Positions 1 through 9,553 of a DNA stretch of 64,000 nt are shown one piece after another. The stretch comes from Marinobacter persicus (lineage in GTDB: Bacteria; Pseudomonadota; Gammaproteobacteria; Pseudomonadales; Oleiphilaceae). The position numbers were made by a program, and so were the translations under genes. Every line of letters starts with the position of its first letter. The stretch's first letter is position 1. Location of the stretch: contig NZ_FOSC01000006.1 of the NCBI RefSeq assembly GCF_900114155.1, positions 167,048 to 231,047 on the forward strand, in the 5' to 3' direction. The notes beneath the pieces were generated by a model. That model was not told the DNA's origin, did not search any database, and was given only the letters and a program-made list of their open reading frames with translations.

Positions 1-651
1 GCGGTTGGGCTGGCGAATGTTGTTATAGGTGAAGTGTTTTTCCGCGTAGAGCGGGTAGTTTTCCGGGTAATCCTCAATGATCGCCTGGGCCAGAATAGCC
101 ATGTCTTTGGCGGTGGAATAATGATTCTCCGCCGGCAGCCCGGTGGCATTCTGGAAGCGGGTGTTTTCCATGCCCAGCGCTTTCGCCTGCTGGTTCATGA
201 TATCAACAAAGGCGCTCTCGCTGCCGGCGATATATTCGGCCAACGCGACAGACGCATCATTGCCCGACTGGACAATCACGCCCTTCAACAGGGTTTCCAC
301 CGGTACCGTGGTGCCTTCCCGCACGAACGTGCGCGAGCCCTCGGTACGCCAGGCCTTCACACTGATGGGCACCATATCGGTCATGGCAATACGGCCTTCA
401 TCCAGCTCCCGCTCCACGATGTAGGCCGTCATCATCTTGGTCAGACTGGCCGGCGGCAGGCGCTCATCGCTGTTGTGCTCCATAATGACCCGCCCACTGA
501 GCGGGTCCATCAACACCCAGGAACTGCCGGCTATCTGCGGCGGCGAGGGAATCAGAACCGACTGGGCCGACGCCTGGCCGGCGAAAATGGTCAGGGATAG
601 CACCAGAATAAAAATGCGGGACATCATGTTAAAGGCCATTGGTTGTGTCAT
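1..651 (-). CDS. dacA: D-alanyl-D-alanine carboxypeptidase (PBP5/6 type), 3' end outside the window
   Basis: Class C low-molecular-weight penicillin-binding protein that trims the terminal D-Ala of peptidoglycan pentapeptides in the periplasm. The 217 codons visible encode a signal peptide ending near AGQASA, the catalytic motif S-L-T-K at about residues 69-72, and the second motif S-G-N in QSGNDASVA. The KTG motif and C-terminal anchor lie beyond the left edge. In-frame ATGs occur at 651, 639 and 627; none has a clear ribosome binding site, and 627 would give the most compact signal peptide. It lies 43 bp downstream of rlpA on the same strand, as in Pseudomonas relatives. Confidence 0.93.
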   Translation of the reverse strand, partial: MTQPMAFNMMSRIFILVLSLTIFAGQASAQSVLIPSPPQIAGSSWVLMDPLSGRVIMEHNSDERLPPASLTKMMTAYIVERELDEGRIAMTDMVPISVKAWRTEGSRTFVREGTTVPVETLLKGVIVQSGNDASVALAEYIAGSESAFVDIMNQQAKALGMENTRFQNATGLPAENHYSTAKDMAILAQAIIEDYPENYPLYAEKHFTYNNIRQPNR

Positions 652-694
652 CGGTTATCGATTGGTTTGCAATTCACACCTGTCATCAGGCGAT

Positions 695-1645
695 TCAATG
701 GGCGTCGGTTAACACCACTGTGTCTCCGAAGCCCCGGGATTCAAAAAGGCTTTGTGCCTGCCGTGCATCCTGTTCACTGGCAAACGGACCGGCTTGCACC
801 CGGTGGAAGCGTCCGTTCTCGGTGGCAATCTCCCGCACCCGCACGGGATTGTCCACCGCCCCCTGCGCTCGTGCCTGCAGAGTGCGTGCGGTTTCGCGAT
901 TACCGAAAGAACCCAGCTGCACAAACAGGCCTCGGTGGCCAACCTTGCCGTCTTCTGGCTCCTTGTCATGGCTTTGTTCGGTATCCTTTCCCTCCGGGTC
1001 TCCGGCACCCAGGTCTTCGGCAGCCACCACCAGCGGCGGAACGTTTTCCGTTCTCCGCTCCCCAGGAGCAAAAGGGTCTCCGGCCAGGGTCATGGAGCCA
1101 TCGGGTTCCACCGTAATAGCAGCCACTTCCACACGGGCCGTACCCTGGTTGTGGAACCCCAGTTTTTTGGCCGCGGCAAAGGACAGATCGATCAAGCGGT
1201 CATCATGGAACGGGCCTCGGTCGTTCACCCGCACAATCACGGAACGGCCGTTCTCCAGATTGGTCACTTTCGCATAACCGGGAATTCGCAAGGATTTGTG
1301 GGCAGCCGACATGCCGTACATGTCAAAGATTTCACCGTTCGATGTGGTATGGCCATGGAATTTTTCACCATACCAGCTCGCCAGCCCCCGCTCGACATAA
1401 CCCTCATTGCTGTTCATCACACGGTAAGACTTGCCCCAGACCGTGTACGGCGATTTATTGCCTGCGGTCCGGGGTGGTTCAAACCTGGGCCGGGCGTCGG
1501 CCAGTTCGCTGGCATCAAAACCGCCAGCCGGTGCCCGGTCCTGCTTGAGGGTGTAACGGGCTGAGTGGTCGACTTCCGGCGAACCGGCACAACCGCCCAG
1601 GGCAAGCACCACCAACCCGATCAACCCAAACTGTTTTACCGACAC
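695..1645 (-). CDS. rlpA: Septal ring lytic transglycosylase RlpA with SPOR domain
   Basis: Outer-membrane lipoprotein that cleaves denuded glycan strands at the septum. I chose the GTG at 1645 (316 aa) because AAGGA sits 7 nt upstream and it gives a short lipoprotein signal ending in LALGGC. The frame stays open to a TTG at 1681. A double-psi beta-barrel domain spans about residues 86-165 (WYGEKFHG, VNDRGPF). A C-terminal SPOR domain covers about residues 238-316 (FVQLGSF, VQAGPF) and should bind denuded glycans. It lies between rodA and dacA, forming an elongation/division wall-enzyme operon. The usual neighbour sltB/mltB is not present between rlpA and rodA. Confidence 0.93.
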   Translation of the reverse strand: MSVKQFGLIGLVVLALGGCAGSPEVDHSARYTLKQDRAPAGGFDASELADARPRFEPPRTAGNKSPYTVWGKSYRVMNSNEGYVERGLASWYGEKFHGHTTSNGEIFDMYGMSAAHKSLRIPGYAKVTNLENGRSVIVRVNDRGPFHDDRLIDLSFAAAKKLGFHNQGTARVEVAAITVEPDGSMTLAGDPFAPGERRTENVPPLVVAAEDLGAGDPEGKDTEQSHDKEPEDGKVGHRGLFVQLGSFGNRETARTLQARAQGAVDNPVRVREIATENGRFHRVQAGPFASEQDARQAQSLFESRGFGDTVVLTDAH

Positions 1646-1752
1646 CGGCCCGTCCTTATCTGTCCCATGAATCTCAGCCAATACTGACCCGGATCATTGT
1701 AACGGGTTCCATACGCGATCCGCCATTACCGGCCTGCCATAGTTCAGCCCGG

Positions 1753-2895
1753 TCAGGCGGTGATCATGCGGCGATGGGTCTGAATCGACATCAATACCCC
1801 AAAGGCCGCCAGCAGAGTAATGGCCGAGGTACCGCCATAGCTGATCAGCGGCAAAGGCACGCCCACCACCGGCAGCAGGCCGCTGACCATACCGATATTG
1901 ACGAAGACATAAAGGAAAAACGTCATGGTCAGCGCTCCGGCCACCAGGCGGCTGAACGAGTCCTGAGCCATAACGGCAATGTACAGACAACGCAGAATAA
2001 TCAGAAAATAAAGAGTGATCAGCGCCAACATACCGATGAAGCCGAATTCTTCGGCCAGCACTGCAACGATGAAGTCCGTGTGGCTTTCCGGCAGAAACTC
2101 AAGGTGGGACTGAGTACCCTGCAGCCAGCCCTTGCCATCCACGCCACCGGAACCGATGGCGGTTTTCGACTGGATAATGTTCCAGCCGGCTCCCAGCGGG
2201 TCGCTTTCCGGGTCCAGCAGCGTCAGTACCCGCTGTTTCTGGTAATCGCGCATGACAAACAACCACATGAGCGGCGCTGAGACAGAAACCAGAGCAAAAA
2301 ATGCGGTAATCAGCTTCCAGCTGATGCCGGCAAAAAACACCACGAAAATGCCGGCCATGCCCACCAGCAGCGAGGTGCCCAGATCCGGCTGCTGGATAAT
2401 CAGCCCCATGGGCACCAGCACAATGGCCAGACCAATCATGACCCGGCGGAAGGTTGGCGGAAGATAGTAGCGCGACAGGTACCAGGCTGCGGTGATGGGC
2501 ACCAGCAACTTCATGCCCTCGGAAGGCTGGAACCGGGGCAACCCGGGCAGCGCCAGCCAGCGCTGGGCGCCCTTGGCTCCCACGCCAACCAGCAATACCG
2601 CCACCAGGGCCGCCAGCCCGACACCATACAACCACGGCGCCCAGCGGCGGAAAACGGCTGGCTCGAACTGGGCCAGCACAAACATAACCACCAGCCCCAG
2701 ACCGAACCGAACCGCCTGGGCTTCCACCACCGCCAGGTTCCGGTCCGCACCACTGTAAAGGATGAAAAGCCCGGCCCCCATCAACAGCAACAACAAGGAC
2801 AGCAACACCGGGTCAAGATGCAGTATGTTCCAGATATTACGTTTGCGGGTCAGGCCACTGTTTGGCTGGCCTGCCAGCGGTTTAACACCTGCCAT
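1753..2895 (-). CDS. rodA: Rod shape-determining peptidoglycan glycosyltransferase RodA
   Basis: SEDS-family lipid II polymerase of the elongasome, working with PBP2. The 380-aa protein is almost wholly hydrophobic with about ten membrane segments. It shows SEDS signatures such as PDLGTS, ESHTDFI and the C-terminal PLISYGGTS. Its ATG overlaps the mrdA stop codon by one base (TAATG), implying translational coupling. A second SEDS protein, FtsW, lies in the dcw cluster at 40.0-41.2 kb. Position next to the PBP2 gene makes this copy RodA rather than FtsW. Confidence 0.96.
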   Translation of the reverse strand: MAGVKPLAGQPNSGLTRKRNIWNILHLDPVLLSLLLLLMGAGLFILYSGADRNLAVVEAQAVRFGLGLVVMFVLAQFEPAVFRRWAPWLYGVGLAALVAVLLVGVGAKGAQRWLALPGLPRFQPSEGMKLLVPITAAWYLSRYYLPPTFRRVMIGLAIVLVPMGLIIQQPDLGTSLLVGMAGIFVVFFAGISWKLITAFFALVSVSAPLMWLFVMRDYQKQRVLTLLDPESDPLGAGWNIIQSKTAIGSGGVDGKGWLQGTQSHLEFLPESHTDFIVAVLAEEFGFIGMLALITLYFLIILRCLYIAVMAQDSFSRLVAGALTMTFFLYVFVNIGMVSGLLPVVGVPLPLISYGGTSAITLLAAFGVLMSIQTHRRMITA

Positions 2896-4790
2896 TACAA
2901 GCTTCCTCCGTCTGCATCCGGCTCAACCAGCGGTGCGTGATCGGCAGCGGGAAAGTCCTCCAGCCAGGCATCGAACAGTTCCCGGGCCACCGGGGCCGCC
3001 ACCGCACTACCACCGCCGCCGTTCTCGACAATCACCGCTACCGCAATTTTGGGCTCGTCAGTCGGAGCAAAGCCGACAAACAGGGCATGGTCACGCAGGC
3101 GTTCACGAATTTCCTCGGCGTCATATTCCTCATCCTGGCCCAGGCTGAACACCTGGGCGGTACCGGTCTTGCCGGCCATCCGGTAACTGGCACCGGCACC
3201 GGCGCGGCGTGCAGTGCCTTTAGCTCCGTGCATCACCGCTTCCATGGTATCAATCACGTATTCCCAATCATCAGGATTCTTCAGCGTTAGCGGTTTATGG
3301 GTCTGGGCCGGCAGGAATTCCTGCACAGAGCGCTCGCCCTTGATGTCCTTCAACAACCGTGGCTCAACCCACACCCCCCGGTTGGCAATCAAGGAGGTGG
3401 CGGTTGCCAACTGCAAAGGCGTGGCCAGGAAGAACCCCTGGCCAATGCTCATGTTGACCGAGTCGCCCGGATACCAGGGCTCGTCGCGGTTGGCGCGTTT
3501 CCACTCCCGGGAGGGCAGAATGCCTTCCAGCGCACCGGACACATCAAGCGTGGCGTCTTCGCCAAACCCGAAGGCCGAAAGGTAGTGGTGCATGGTGTCG
3601 ACGCCCATTTCCACGCCCATTTCGTAGAAATAGGTGTCACAGGATTCCGCAACAGCCTCAATCAAATCGACCCAACCATGGCCCGAACGCAACCAGTCCC
3701 GCCAGCGGCGACCGCTATCCTGCAGCTGGTAGTAGCCCGGGTCCCAGATTTCCTTTTCACGTGTGGTCACACCACTGTCAAGCGCCGCCACCGCCATCAT
3801 GGGCTTAATGGTCGAACCCGGCGGGTATTGTCCACGCAGGGCCCGGTTGAACAGGGGCTGGTCAATGTCTGTGCTCAGCTTGCGATATTCCCGCGCGCTG
3901 ATACCGGTCACAAATTTGTTCGAGTCAAATGAGGGAACGCTCGCCAGCGCCAGAATGCCGCCCGTTGAAGGCTCGATGGCGACGATGGTGCCCCGGCGCC
4001 CTTCCAGCAGTTCGTGGGCCTTGCGTTGCAGGCGCAGGTCCAGGTGCAGTTGCAGATCTTCACCGGGCACCGGATTCTCCCGCTCCAGCACGCGCAAAAT
4101 CCGCCCCCGGGCATTGGTTTCCACGTTCTGGTAACCCACCTGCCCGTGCAGCACCTGCTCATAAAAACGCTCGATGCCGGATTTGCCAATATAGTTGGTA
4201 CCGGCATAGTTGACCGGATCGATCCGCGCCAACTCGTCGCGATTGATACGACCAACGTAACCCAGAGCGTGGGCGGTCAACTCACTGTGCGGATAATGGC
4301 GAACCAGCTCGGCCTGCACTTCCACGCCGGGAAACTCGTGCCGCCGCACCGACAGCCGGGCAATTTCATCTTCACTCAGGTCGTAACTCAGGGGGATCGC
4401 TTCAAACGGGCGGCGGTATTCATCCAGACGGCGCTCAAACCGCTGCCGATCTTCTTCCGACACATCCAGGATTGCCTGCAGGCCGGTCAGCGTGGCCGCC
4501 ATGTCATCCACCCGTTCGGGCACGATAGTCACGCTGAATACCGGCCGGTTCTCCGCCAGCAGCAGGTTGCTGCGGTCATACACCAGCCCGCGGGGTGGCG
4601 GGACTGACTGGACCTGCACACGGTTCTTGTCGGACAGGGTGGTGTAGGTTTCATGCTCCACCAGTTGCAACTGGTACATCCGGCCCAGCAGGCCTGCCAG
4701 CACCAGGAACACCATGACCAGCATAACCAGGGCCCGGCGCTGGAACAATCGGCGTTCGCCGGCCGTGTCCTTGAACTCATCCCACACCAT
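2895..4790 (-). CDS. mrdA: Penicillin-binding protein 2 (elongation transpeptidase)
   Basis: Monofunctional class B transpeptidase that cross-links new peptidoglycan during cell elongation, partnered with RodA. It has 631 aa. A single N-terminal membrane anchor (about residues 20-45) is followed by a dimerisation/pedestal region and the transpeptidase domain. Active-site motifs are S-T-I-K in PPGSTIKP, S-C-D in AESCDTYF and K-T-G in MAGKTGTAQ. The start ATG at 4790 has AGGAG a few bases upstream. Eight bases separate the gene from rlmH, and its stop overlaps the rodA start. Confidence 0.96.
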   Translation of the reverse strand: MVWDEFKDTAGERRLFQRRALVMLVMVFLVLAGLLGRMYQLQLVEHETYTTLSDKNRVQVQSVPPPRGLVYDRSNLLLAENRPVFSVTIVPERVDDMAATLTGLQAILDVSEEDRQRFERRLDEYRRPFEAIPLSYDLSEDEIARLSVRRHEFPGVEVQAELVRHYPHSELTAHALGYVGRINRDELARIDPVNYAGTNYIGKSGIERFYEQVLHGQVGYQNVETNARGRILRVLERENPVPGEDLQLHLDLRLQRKAHELLEGRRGTIVAIEPSTGGILALASVPSFDSNKFVTGISAREYRKLSTDIDQPLFNRALRGQYPPGSTIKPMMAVAALDSGVTTREKEIWDPGYYQLQDSGRRWRDWLRSGHGWVDLIEAVAESCDTYFYEMGVEMGVDTMHHYLSAFGFGEDATLDVSGALEGILPSREWKRANRDEPWYPGDSVNMSIGQGFFLATPLQLATATSLIANRGVWVEPRLLKDIKGERSVQEFLPAQTHKPLTLKNPDDWEYVIDTMEAVMHGAKGTARRAGAGASYRMAGKTGTAQVFSLGQDEEYDAEEIRERLRDHALFVGFAPTDEPKIAVAVIVENGGGGSAVAAPVARELFDAWLEDFPAADHAPLVEPDADGGSL

Positions 4791-4798
4791 AACTGCTC

Positions 4799-5269
4799 CT
4801 AGGCCCGATGGTAGGGGTGGTTACGGGTAATGGTCCAGGCCCGGTAAAGTTGTTCGGCCAGTACAATCCGTACCAGCGGATGGGGAAGCGTGAGGGGGGA
4901 GAGCGACCACTGCTGGTCCGCCCGCTGTCGGCAGGCATCGGCCAGTCCGTCCGGGCCACCGACCAGGAAACTGACGTCCTGGCCGTCAAGCTGCCAGTTT
5001 TCCAGCTGGGAAGCCAGTTTTTCGGTGGACCAGGGTCGGCCGCCCACCTCCAGCGCAACCACGCGGTCACGCTGACCCACCGCCGACAGAATGGCATCGC
5101 TTTCGCGTTGCATCAGCCGGGGAATGTCCGGATTCTTGCCACGATGGGCGACGGGTATTTCGGTCAACTCCAGGGACAGCTCCGGCGGCATTCGCCGGGC
5201 GTAGTCGTTATAGCCCCGGGTGACCCAGTCAGGCATTTTCTGCCCGACACAGATCAGACGCAAACGCAT
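4799..5269 (-). CDS. rlmH: 23S rRNA pseudouridine-1915 N3-methyltransferase
   Basis: SPOUT-family methyltransferase that uses S-adenosylmethionine to methylate pseudouridine 1915 in helix 69 of 23S rRNA on assembled 70S ribosomes. The 156-aa length equals the usual family size. The knotted SAM-binding region is visible as FLVGGPDGL and the conserved C-terminus as LAEQLYRAW...NHPYHR. It starts 2 bp after the rsfS stop, forming a ribosome-maturation pair placed before mrdA-rodA, as in many gammaproteobacteria. Confidence 0.96.
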   Translation of the reverse strand: MRLRLICVGQKMPDWVTRGYNDYARRMPPELSLELTEIPVAHRGKNPDIPRLMQRESDAILSAVGQRDRVVALEVGGRPWSTEKLASQLENWQLDGQDVSFLVGGPDGLADACRQRADQQWSLSPLTLPHPLVRIVLAEQLYRAWTITRNHPYHRA

Positions 5270-5271
5270 GA

Positions 5272-5619
5272 TTATTCGCTGCCGGCAGCACCCAGGTCGG
5301 GGGCATCGCGCCAGAAGCGCTCCAGGTCATAGAATTCCCGGGTGGCCGGCATCATGACATGCACCACCACATCGCCGAGATCCACCAGGATCCAGTCGCT
5401 GCCGTCTCCTTCCACGTTGCTGGCACGGATACCTTCGTCCCGGGCTTCGGACACCACAGAATCCGCCAGGGACTTGACGTGCCGGCTGGAAGTGCCGGAT
5501 GCGATCACCATGAAATCGGTCACACTGGTACGGTCACGCACGTCCACCACACTGACATCCTGCGCCTTGATGTCCTCAAGTGCGTTTACCACCAGATCTT
5601 TCAACTGTTCTGCCTGCAT
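5272..5619 (-). CDS. rsfS: Ribosome silencing factor RsfS
   Basis: Small protein that binds L14 on the 50S subunit and blocks subunit joining under nutrient limitation. The 115-aa protein carries the RsfS fold signature: [16 protein letters not shown], the G-T-S-S-R-H motif, and GDVVVHVM near the C-terminus. It lies between nadD and rlmH on the minus strand, the standard context. Translation starts at ATG 5619; 69 bp separate it from the nadD stop. Confidence 0.95.
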   Translation of the reverse strand: MQAEQLKDLVVNALEDIKAQDVSVVDVRDRTSVTDFMVIASGTSSRHVKSLADSVVSEARDEGIRASNVEGDGSDWILVDLGDVVVHVMMPATREFYDLERFWRDAPDLGAAGSE

Positions 5620-5688
5620 AATTACCCTGTCGTGCGGGCTCTGGCCCTGCTGGCCGCCCGATGTTTGTGATTCGGTGCGATTGTAGCA

Positions 5689-6339
5689 CTAAACCCGGGC
5701 GCTGGTGCAGGCGCCGTACAAACCATTGGTCTGGATGGTCCGCCAGACGTCATCGGGCATGAGATATCGGGGGGACCGGCCATCGGCTATGCGCTGGCGG
5801 ATACCGGTTGCTGAAATGTCCAGCAGCGGCGGATCAAGCTCCAGCACCAGCCCGCATGGCTGCTGATTCAGGGCCTGGGCACAGCCCGCCCGGCGCTGGC
5901 GAACCAGGTTGTCTGCCTCGCTGCCCTCCGGCAGGTCCGCACCCGGGCGCTGGACCACCACAATGTGCGCCAATTCGGGAATCGACTGCCATTCGCGCCA
6001 ACGATCAAAGGAGGCGAAAGCATCGGTGCCCACCACCATGACCAGGGGTTCGTCCGGCCCCAGTTCCCCGCGCAACTGGCGCAGGGTATCGGCGGTATAG
6101 GAGGCACCGGCCCGCCCCAGTTCCCGGTCATCCACCTGCAAGGCGCCTTCGCCGGCAATGGCCTGGCGAATCAGCGCCAGTCGCTGTTGTGATCCGGCGC
6201 CGGTATCACCCCGGTGCGGCGGAATATGACAGGGCACCAGGTGAATCCGCGGTACCGCCAGGGCATCGCAGACTTCCAGTGCCAGGCGCAGGTGGCCATG
6301 GTGGATCGGGTCAAAGGTGCCACCGTAGATTACATGCAT
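5689..6339 (-). CDS. nadD: Nicotinate-nucleotide adenylyltransferase
   Basis: Converts nicotinate mononucleotide and ATP to deamido-NAD in NAD synthesis. The 216-aa protein shows the nucleotidyltransferase signature GGTFDPIHHGH at its N-terminus (the H-x-G-H core) and the C-terminal I-S-A-T-x-I-R motif that binds ATP phosphates. Start ATG 6339 lies 4 bp downstream of the proA stop, so the two are probably cotranscribed. A second ATG two codons further in is possible but gives a poorer match to the family N-terminus. Confidence 0.95.
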   Translation of the reverse strand: MHVIYGGTFDPIHHGHLRLALEVCDALAVPRIHLVPCHIPPHRGDTGAGSQQRLALIRQAIAGEGALQVDDRELGRAGASYTADTLRQLRGELGPDEPLVMVVGTDAFASFDRWREWQSIPELAHIVVVQRPGADLPEGSEADNLVRQRRAGCAQALNQQPCGLVLELDPPLLDISATGIRQRIADGRSPRYLMPDDVWRTIQTNGLYGACTSARV

Positions 6340-6343
6340 GGCA

Positions 6344-7600
6344 TCAGGTCCGGATGTGGCCGTCGCCGAACACCAGATATTTCTGGGAGGTCAGCCCTTC
6401 CAGTCCCACCGGTCCACGGGCGTGGATCTTGTCGGTGGAAATACCGATTTCCGCACCCAGGCCGTATTCGAAGCCATCCGCGAATCGGGTGGAAGCGTTG
6501 ACCATCACCGAGCTGGAGTCCACTTCCATCAGGAAGCGCCGCGCCCGCGTGTAATTCTCGGTAATGATGCTGTCGGTATGCTGAGAGCTGTAGCGGTTGA
6601 TGTGATCGATGGCCCCATCCAAACCATCCACCACCTTTATTGCCAGGATCGGTGCCAGGTACTCCTCATGCCAGTCGTCCTCGGTGGCCTCGGCGATGTT
6701 TTTCAGGACAGCCCGGGTTCGCTCGCAACCGCGCAACTCTACTCCTTTGGCGGTGAATTGCTCGGCCAGCAGCGGCAGCATGTCATCGGCAACCTCCCGG
6801 TCGACGAGCAGCGTTTCCATAGTGTTGCAGGTGCCGTAGCGCTGGGTCTTGGAGTTAATCGCCACGTTCAGGGCTTTTTCCGGGTCCGCGTGGCTGTCAA
6901 TGTACACATGGCATACACCATCCAGGTGCTTGATCACTGGCACCCGGGCATCCCGGCTGATGCGCTCGATCAGGCCCTTGCCACCCCGTGGCACGATCAC
7001 ATCCACGTATTCGGGCATGGTGATCAGTTCCCCCACGGCAGCGCGGTCTGTGGTATTGACCACCTGCACAGCGGTTTCCGGCAGGCCGGCTTCCGCCAGC
7101 CCCTGTTTCAAACAGCGGGCGATGGCCTGGTTGGAATGGATGGCTTCGGAGCCACCACGCAGGATAGTGGCGTTACCGGATTTCAGGCACAGGCTGGCGG
7201 CTTCAACCGTCACGTTCGGGCGGGACTCATAAATGATGCCAATAACACCCAGCGGCACACGCATTTTGCCCACCTGAATACCGGACGGGCGGTAGGTCAT
7301 GTCGGTAATTTCCCCTACCGGGTCCGGCAGGGTGGCAACCTGTCGCAGCCCTTCAATCATGGTGTCGATACGGGCGGGGGTCAGCTCCAGGCGATCGAGC
7401 ATGGCGGCATCCAGACCATTGGCACGCCCGGCTTCCAGGTCTTTGCCGTTAGCCTCGGCCAGCTGCTCCCGGGCCGCGTCCAGCATTTGGGCCGTGGCCA
7501 GCAGGGCCTGGTTGCGCACAGCGGTGGCGGAACGGGCAACTTCCCGGGCGGCGGCCCGGGCCTGCTGACCAAGCTCTGTCATGTAGGCGGAAACATCCAT
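6344..7600 (-). CDS. proA: Gamma-glutamyl phosphate reductase
   Basis: NADPH-dependent reduction of gamma-glutamyl phosphate to glutamate-5-semialdehyde, the second step of proline synthesis. The aldehyde-dehydrogenase-fold protein has its catalytic cysteine in [11 protein letters not shown] prefer ATG 7600 (418 aa, MDVSAYM) because AAGG lies 7 nt upstream and the length matches the E. coli enzyme. An ATG at 7618 and a TTG at 7633 are in frame. It is the first gene of the proA-nadD-rsfS-rlmH-mrdA-rodA run and is divergent from the GGDEF-like gene at 7743. Confidence 0.96.
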   Translation of the reverse strand: MDVSAYMTELGQQARAAAREVARSATAVRNQALLATAQMLDAAREQLAEANGKDLEAGRANGLDAAMLDRLELTPARIDTMIEGLRQVATLPDPVGEITDMTYRPSGIQVGKMRVPLGVIGIIYESRPNVTVEAASLCLKSGNATILRGGSEAIHSNQAIARCLKQGLAEAGLPETAVQVVNTTDRAAVGELITMPEYVDVIVPRGGKGLIERISRDARVPVIKHLDGVCHVYIDSHADPEKALNVAINSKTQRYGTCNTMETLLVDREVADDMLPLLAEQFTAKGVELRGCERTRAVLKNIAEATEDDWHEEYLAPILAIKVVDGLDGAIDHINRYSSQHTDSIITENYTRARRFLMEVDSSSVMVNASTRFADGFEYGLGAEIGISTDKIHARGPVGLEGLTSQKYLVFGDGHIRT

Positions 7601-7661
7601 TGGCGTACCTTTTGTCATTTCGGCGGTTTGCAAATTCGGGCCGTTACTTTACCTTTCGCGT

Positions 7662-7716
7662 TTCAAGTCCGCACCCCAAACGCCTATTATAAGACTGCAC
7701 AGGTTTCATTATTCAA
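7662..7716. promoter_or_regulatory. Divergent, overlapping promoter region between proA and the GGDEF-like operon
   Basis: On the plus strand, TTCAAG (7662-7667) is followed after 17 nt by TATTAT (7685-7690). On the minus strand a perfect TATAAT is read from 7691 to 7686, with TTGAAT (7716-7711) 19 nt upstream. The two -10 elements overlap almost completely, so the two directions may compete for polymerase. This assignment rests on motif matching only. Confidence 0.42.
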
Positions 7717-7742
7717 TGGATATACCGCCAAGGACCTCCTCG

Positions 7743-8543
7743 ATGCTTCAGTCGGTCACCCAATCCCCCTTGTCAGGAAAGCTTTACCGGCTGGTGTTCC
7801 TGGTCCTGTTACCACTGATACTGACAGCCCTCTGGCTCGGCTTCTGGTCGTTCAGTTACTGGCTCTACGCGGTTCCACTGGTTGCCTTCGCGCTCTTTCC
7901 CGGACCACTGGCCGCGGTGCTGGTGGCCCTGGCCATCCTGGCAACGCTGGTCATCACCCAGTGGCAGATTGTCCTGGCGGACCGCCATCAAATGCAACCG
8001 GCACTGGTTCTGACGGTGTTGCTGGCCATAGTGCTGGTGTTTCTCCGGGAGTACAAATCCCGTCAGTTGGAGCCCCTGCGTCGCACCGACGAGCTGACCC
8101 AGGCCGCAAGCCGGGAGTACCTTTCCGCCGATCTACACAAGGAAATCCAGCGCAGCGAGCGCGAAGGCAGCAACCTGTCAGTGGCCATGATCGGACTGGA
8201 CAACATGCACAAGGAACCGGTTCCTGAGGAAGACATTCGCGCCATGCTGCCGCGCATCGGCCGCTACCTGCACAGTCAGCTGCGGGATTTTGACACCTAT
8301 TACCGGGTGGAGAACCTGCAATTTCTGGTGATCTTTCCGGGCATGTGCAGCAGTGAAGCGGCAAAGATCACGGAACAATTACAGCAGGGGCTGGACCGGC
8401 TGCTGGCCACCCACGGCCTGGCAATGGCAGTCTGCACCGGGGTGGCCGGCCTGAACATTGGCGACGACGCCGACAGCCTGCAGCGCAGCGTGGCCAACGC
8501 CCTGCGACGCGCCAGGCAAACCACGGAAGGAGCCCGCTCATGA
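7743..8543 (+). CDS. Membrane protein with degenerate GGDEF-like domain (first of pair)
   Basis: The 266-aa protein has about four N-terminal membrane segments (residues ~10-105) and a C-terminal cytoplasmic domain. That domain opens with RRTDELTQAASREYL, the usual start of a GGDEF domain. The signature itself is missing: the expected GG(D/E)EF position reads V-E-N-L-Q before FLVIFPG, so diguanylate cyclase activity is unlikely. ATG 7743 has AAGGA 8 nt upstream; an ATG at 7716 lacks a ribosome site. It overlaps the next gene by 4 bp (ATGA). Its function is unknown; a sensory or scaffolding pseudo-cyclase is an inference. Confidence 0.75.
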   Translation: MLQSVTQSPLSGKLYRLVFLVLLPLILTALWLGFWSFSYWLYAVPLVAFALFPGPLAAVLVALAILATLVITQWQIVLADRHQMQPALVLTVLLAIVLVFLREYKSRQLEPLRRTDELTQAASREYLSADLHKEIQRSEREGSNLSVAMIGLDNMHKEPVPEEDIRAMLPRIGRYLHSQLRDFDTYYRVENLQFLVIFPGMCSSEAAKITEQLQQGLDRLLATHGLAMAVCTGVAGLNIGDDADSLQRSVANALRRARQTTEGARS

Positions 8544-9553
8544 CCGAAACCCGACTGCGAACCTGGACCCACGCCACCGGCTATACCCTGGCGGCAATCT
8601 TCATGGCGGCTCTGGGCCTGCAAAACCTGCGTTACGGCTTTTATCCGGCATTTTATCTGGCGCTGGTTGCCACAACCGTGCTTGTCGCCGGCTTCGCCTA
8701 CACCATTGTCTGCCGGCGCCAGCAACTGTCAGCGCCCGGGCACATCGTGATCCTTCTGGTTCTAAATGGCGCACTTGCACTGGCCATGCTGGGCCTCGAC
8801 ACACCGGGCGTCGCACACTGGGCCATGCCGGTGGTGGTGCTTAACCTTCTGATCCTGCCGCTGAAACGGGCTGTGACGATCTCTGGATTGTTGCTGGCCG
8901 CCGCCATCATCCCCGGCTGGCTGAACGAGCCCTCGGTACCCACCCTCAACATGACAGCCGGTGCGCTGGTACTGCTGATCGTCACCGGCGCGTATGTCTG
9001 GCACTACGACCACATGGCGCAATCGGCCAAGGATCTGGCGCTGACCGACCCGGTCACCGGCGCCAATAACGCGCGATTTCTTGAAGAAAACCTGAGCAAG
9101 GAAATCAGTCGGGCGATCGCCACCGACCATCCTCTTTCGGTCATCAGCCTGAAGCTGGAACACACCGATGAAATAGAGGCTTTGTACGGTTCGAGCGGCC
9201 TGCAAACCCTGCTTCGCAATGTAACGGCGCGACTTTTCGACATTATTCGTGCCGGCGATTCCCTTTACGGTGGCAACGGACAGGACCAGGGCGATGCTAC
9301 CTTTTACCTGGTGCTACCCTTCACGCCGGAGGAAGGGGTGCGGGTTATTGCCGAACGCATCCGCCGGATCGTCAGCGAACACGAATGGCCGGAAGTCGGC
9401 AAGATTGCTGTAAGCCTGGGCTGCACCACCCGCAGCAGTACGGACACCGAAGCCGGACAATTGCTGGAGCGGGCCCGGCAGGCCATGAACGAAGCCCGGG
9501 AACATGACGCCGACACAGTCTGGTTCATTTCCGGAGAAACCGTGCAAGCATGA
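8540..9553 (+). CDS. Membrane protein with degenerate GGDEF domain (second of pair)
   Basis: 337 aa with about six N-terminal membrane segments up to residue ~155, then a GGDEF-like domain beginning ALTDPVTGANNARFLEENL. The catalytic loop is disrupted: YGGNGQDQGDATF stands where RYGGDEF is expected, with an insertion and loss of the acidic pair. The C-terminal half (RARQAMNEAREHDAD) matches the end of typical GGDEF domains. It overlaps the gene before and the gene after by 4 bp each, so the three genes are probably one translationally coupled unit. It is likely catalytically inactive; its actual role is not known. Confidence 0.78.
   Translation: MTETRLRTWTHATGYTLAAIFMAALGLQNLRYGFYPAFYLALVATTVLVAGFAYTIVCRRQQLSAPGHIVILLVLNGALALAMLGLDTPGVAHWAMPVVVLNLLILPLKRAVTISGLLLAAAIIPGWLNEPSVPTLNMTAGALVLLIVTGAYVWHYDHMAQSAKDLALTDPVTGANNARFLEENLSKEISRAIATDHPLSVISLKLEHTDEIEALYGSSGLQTLLRNVTARLFDIIRAGDSLYGGNGQDQGDATFYLVLPFTPEEGVRVIAERIRRIVSEHEWPEVGKIAVSLGCTTRSSTDTEAGQLLERARQAMNEAREHDADTVWFISGETVQA

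Noticed and set aside
6338..8227. 629-codon open frame on the plus strand opposite proA and nadD
   Set aside because: Antisense shadow of the high-GC proA gene; composition rich in His, Gln and Gly, no domain, and proA is unmistakable.
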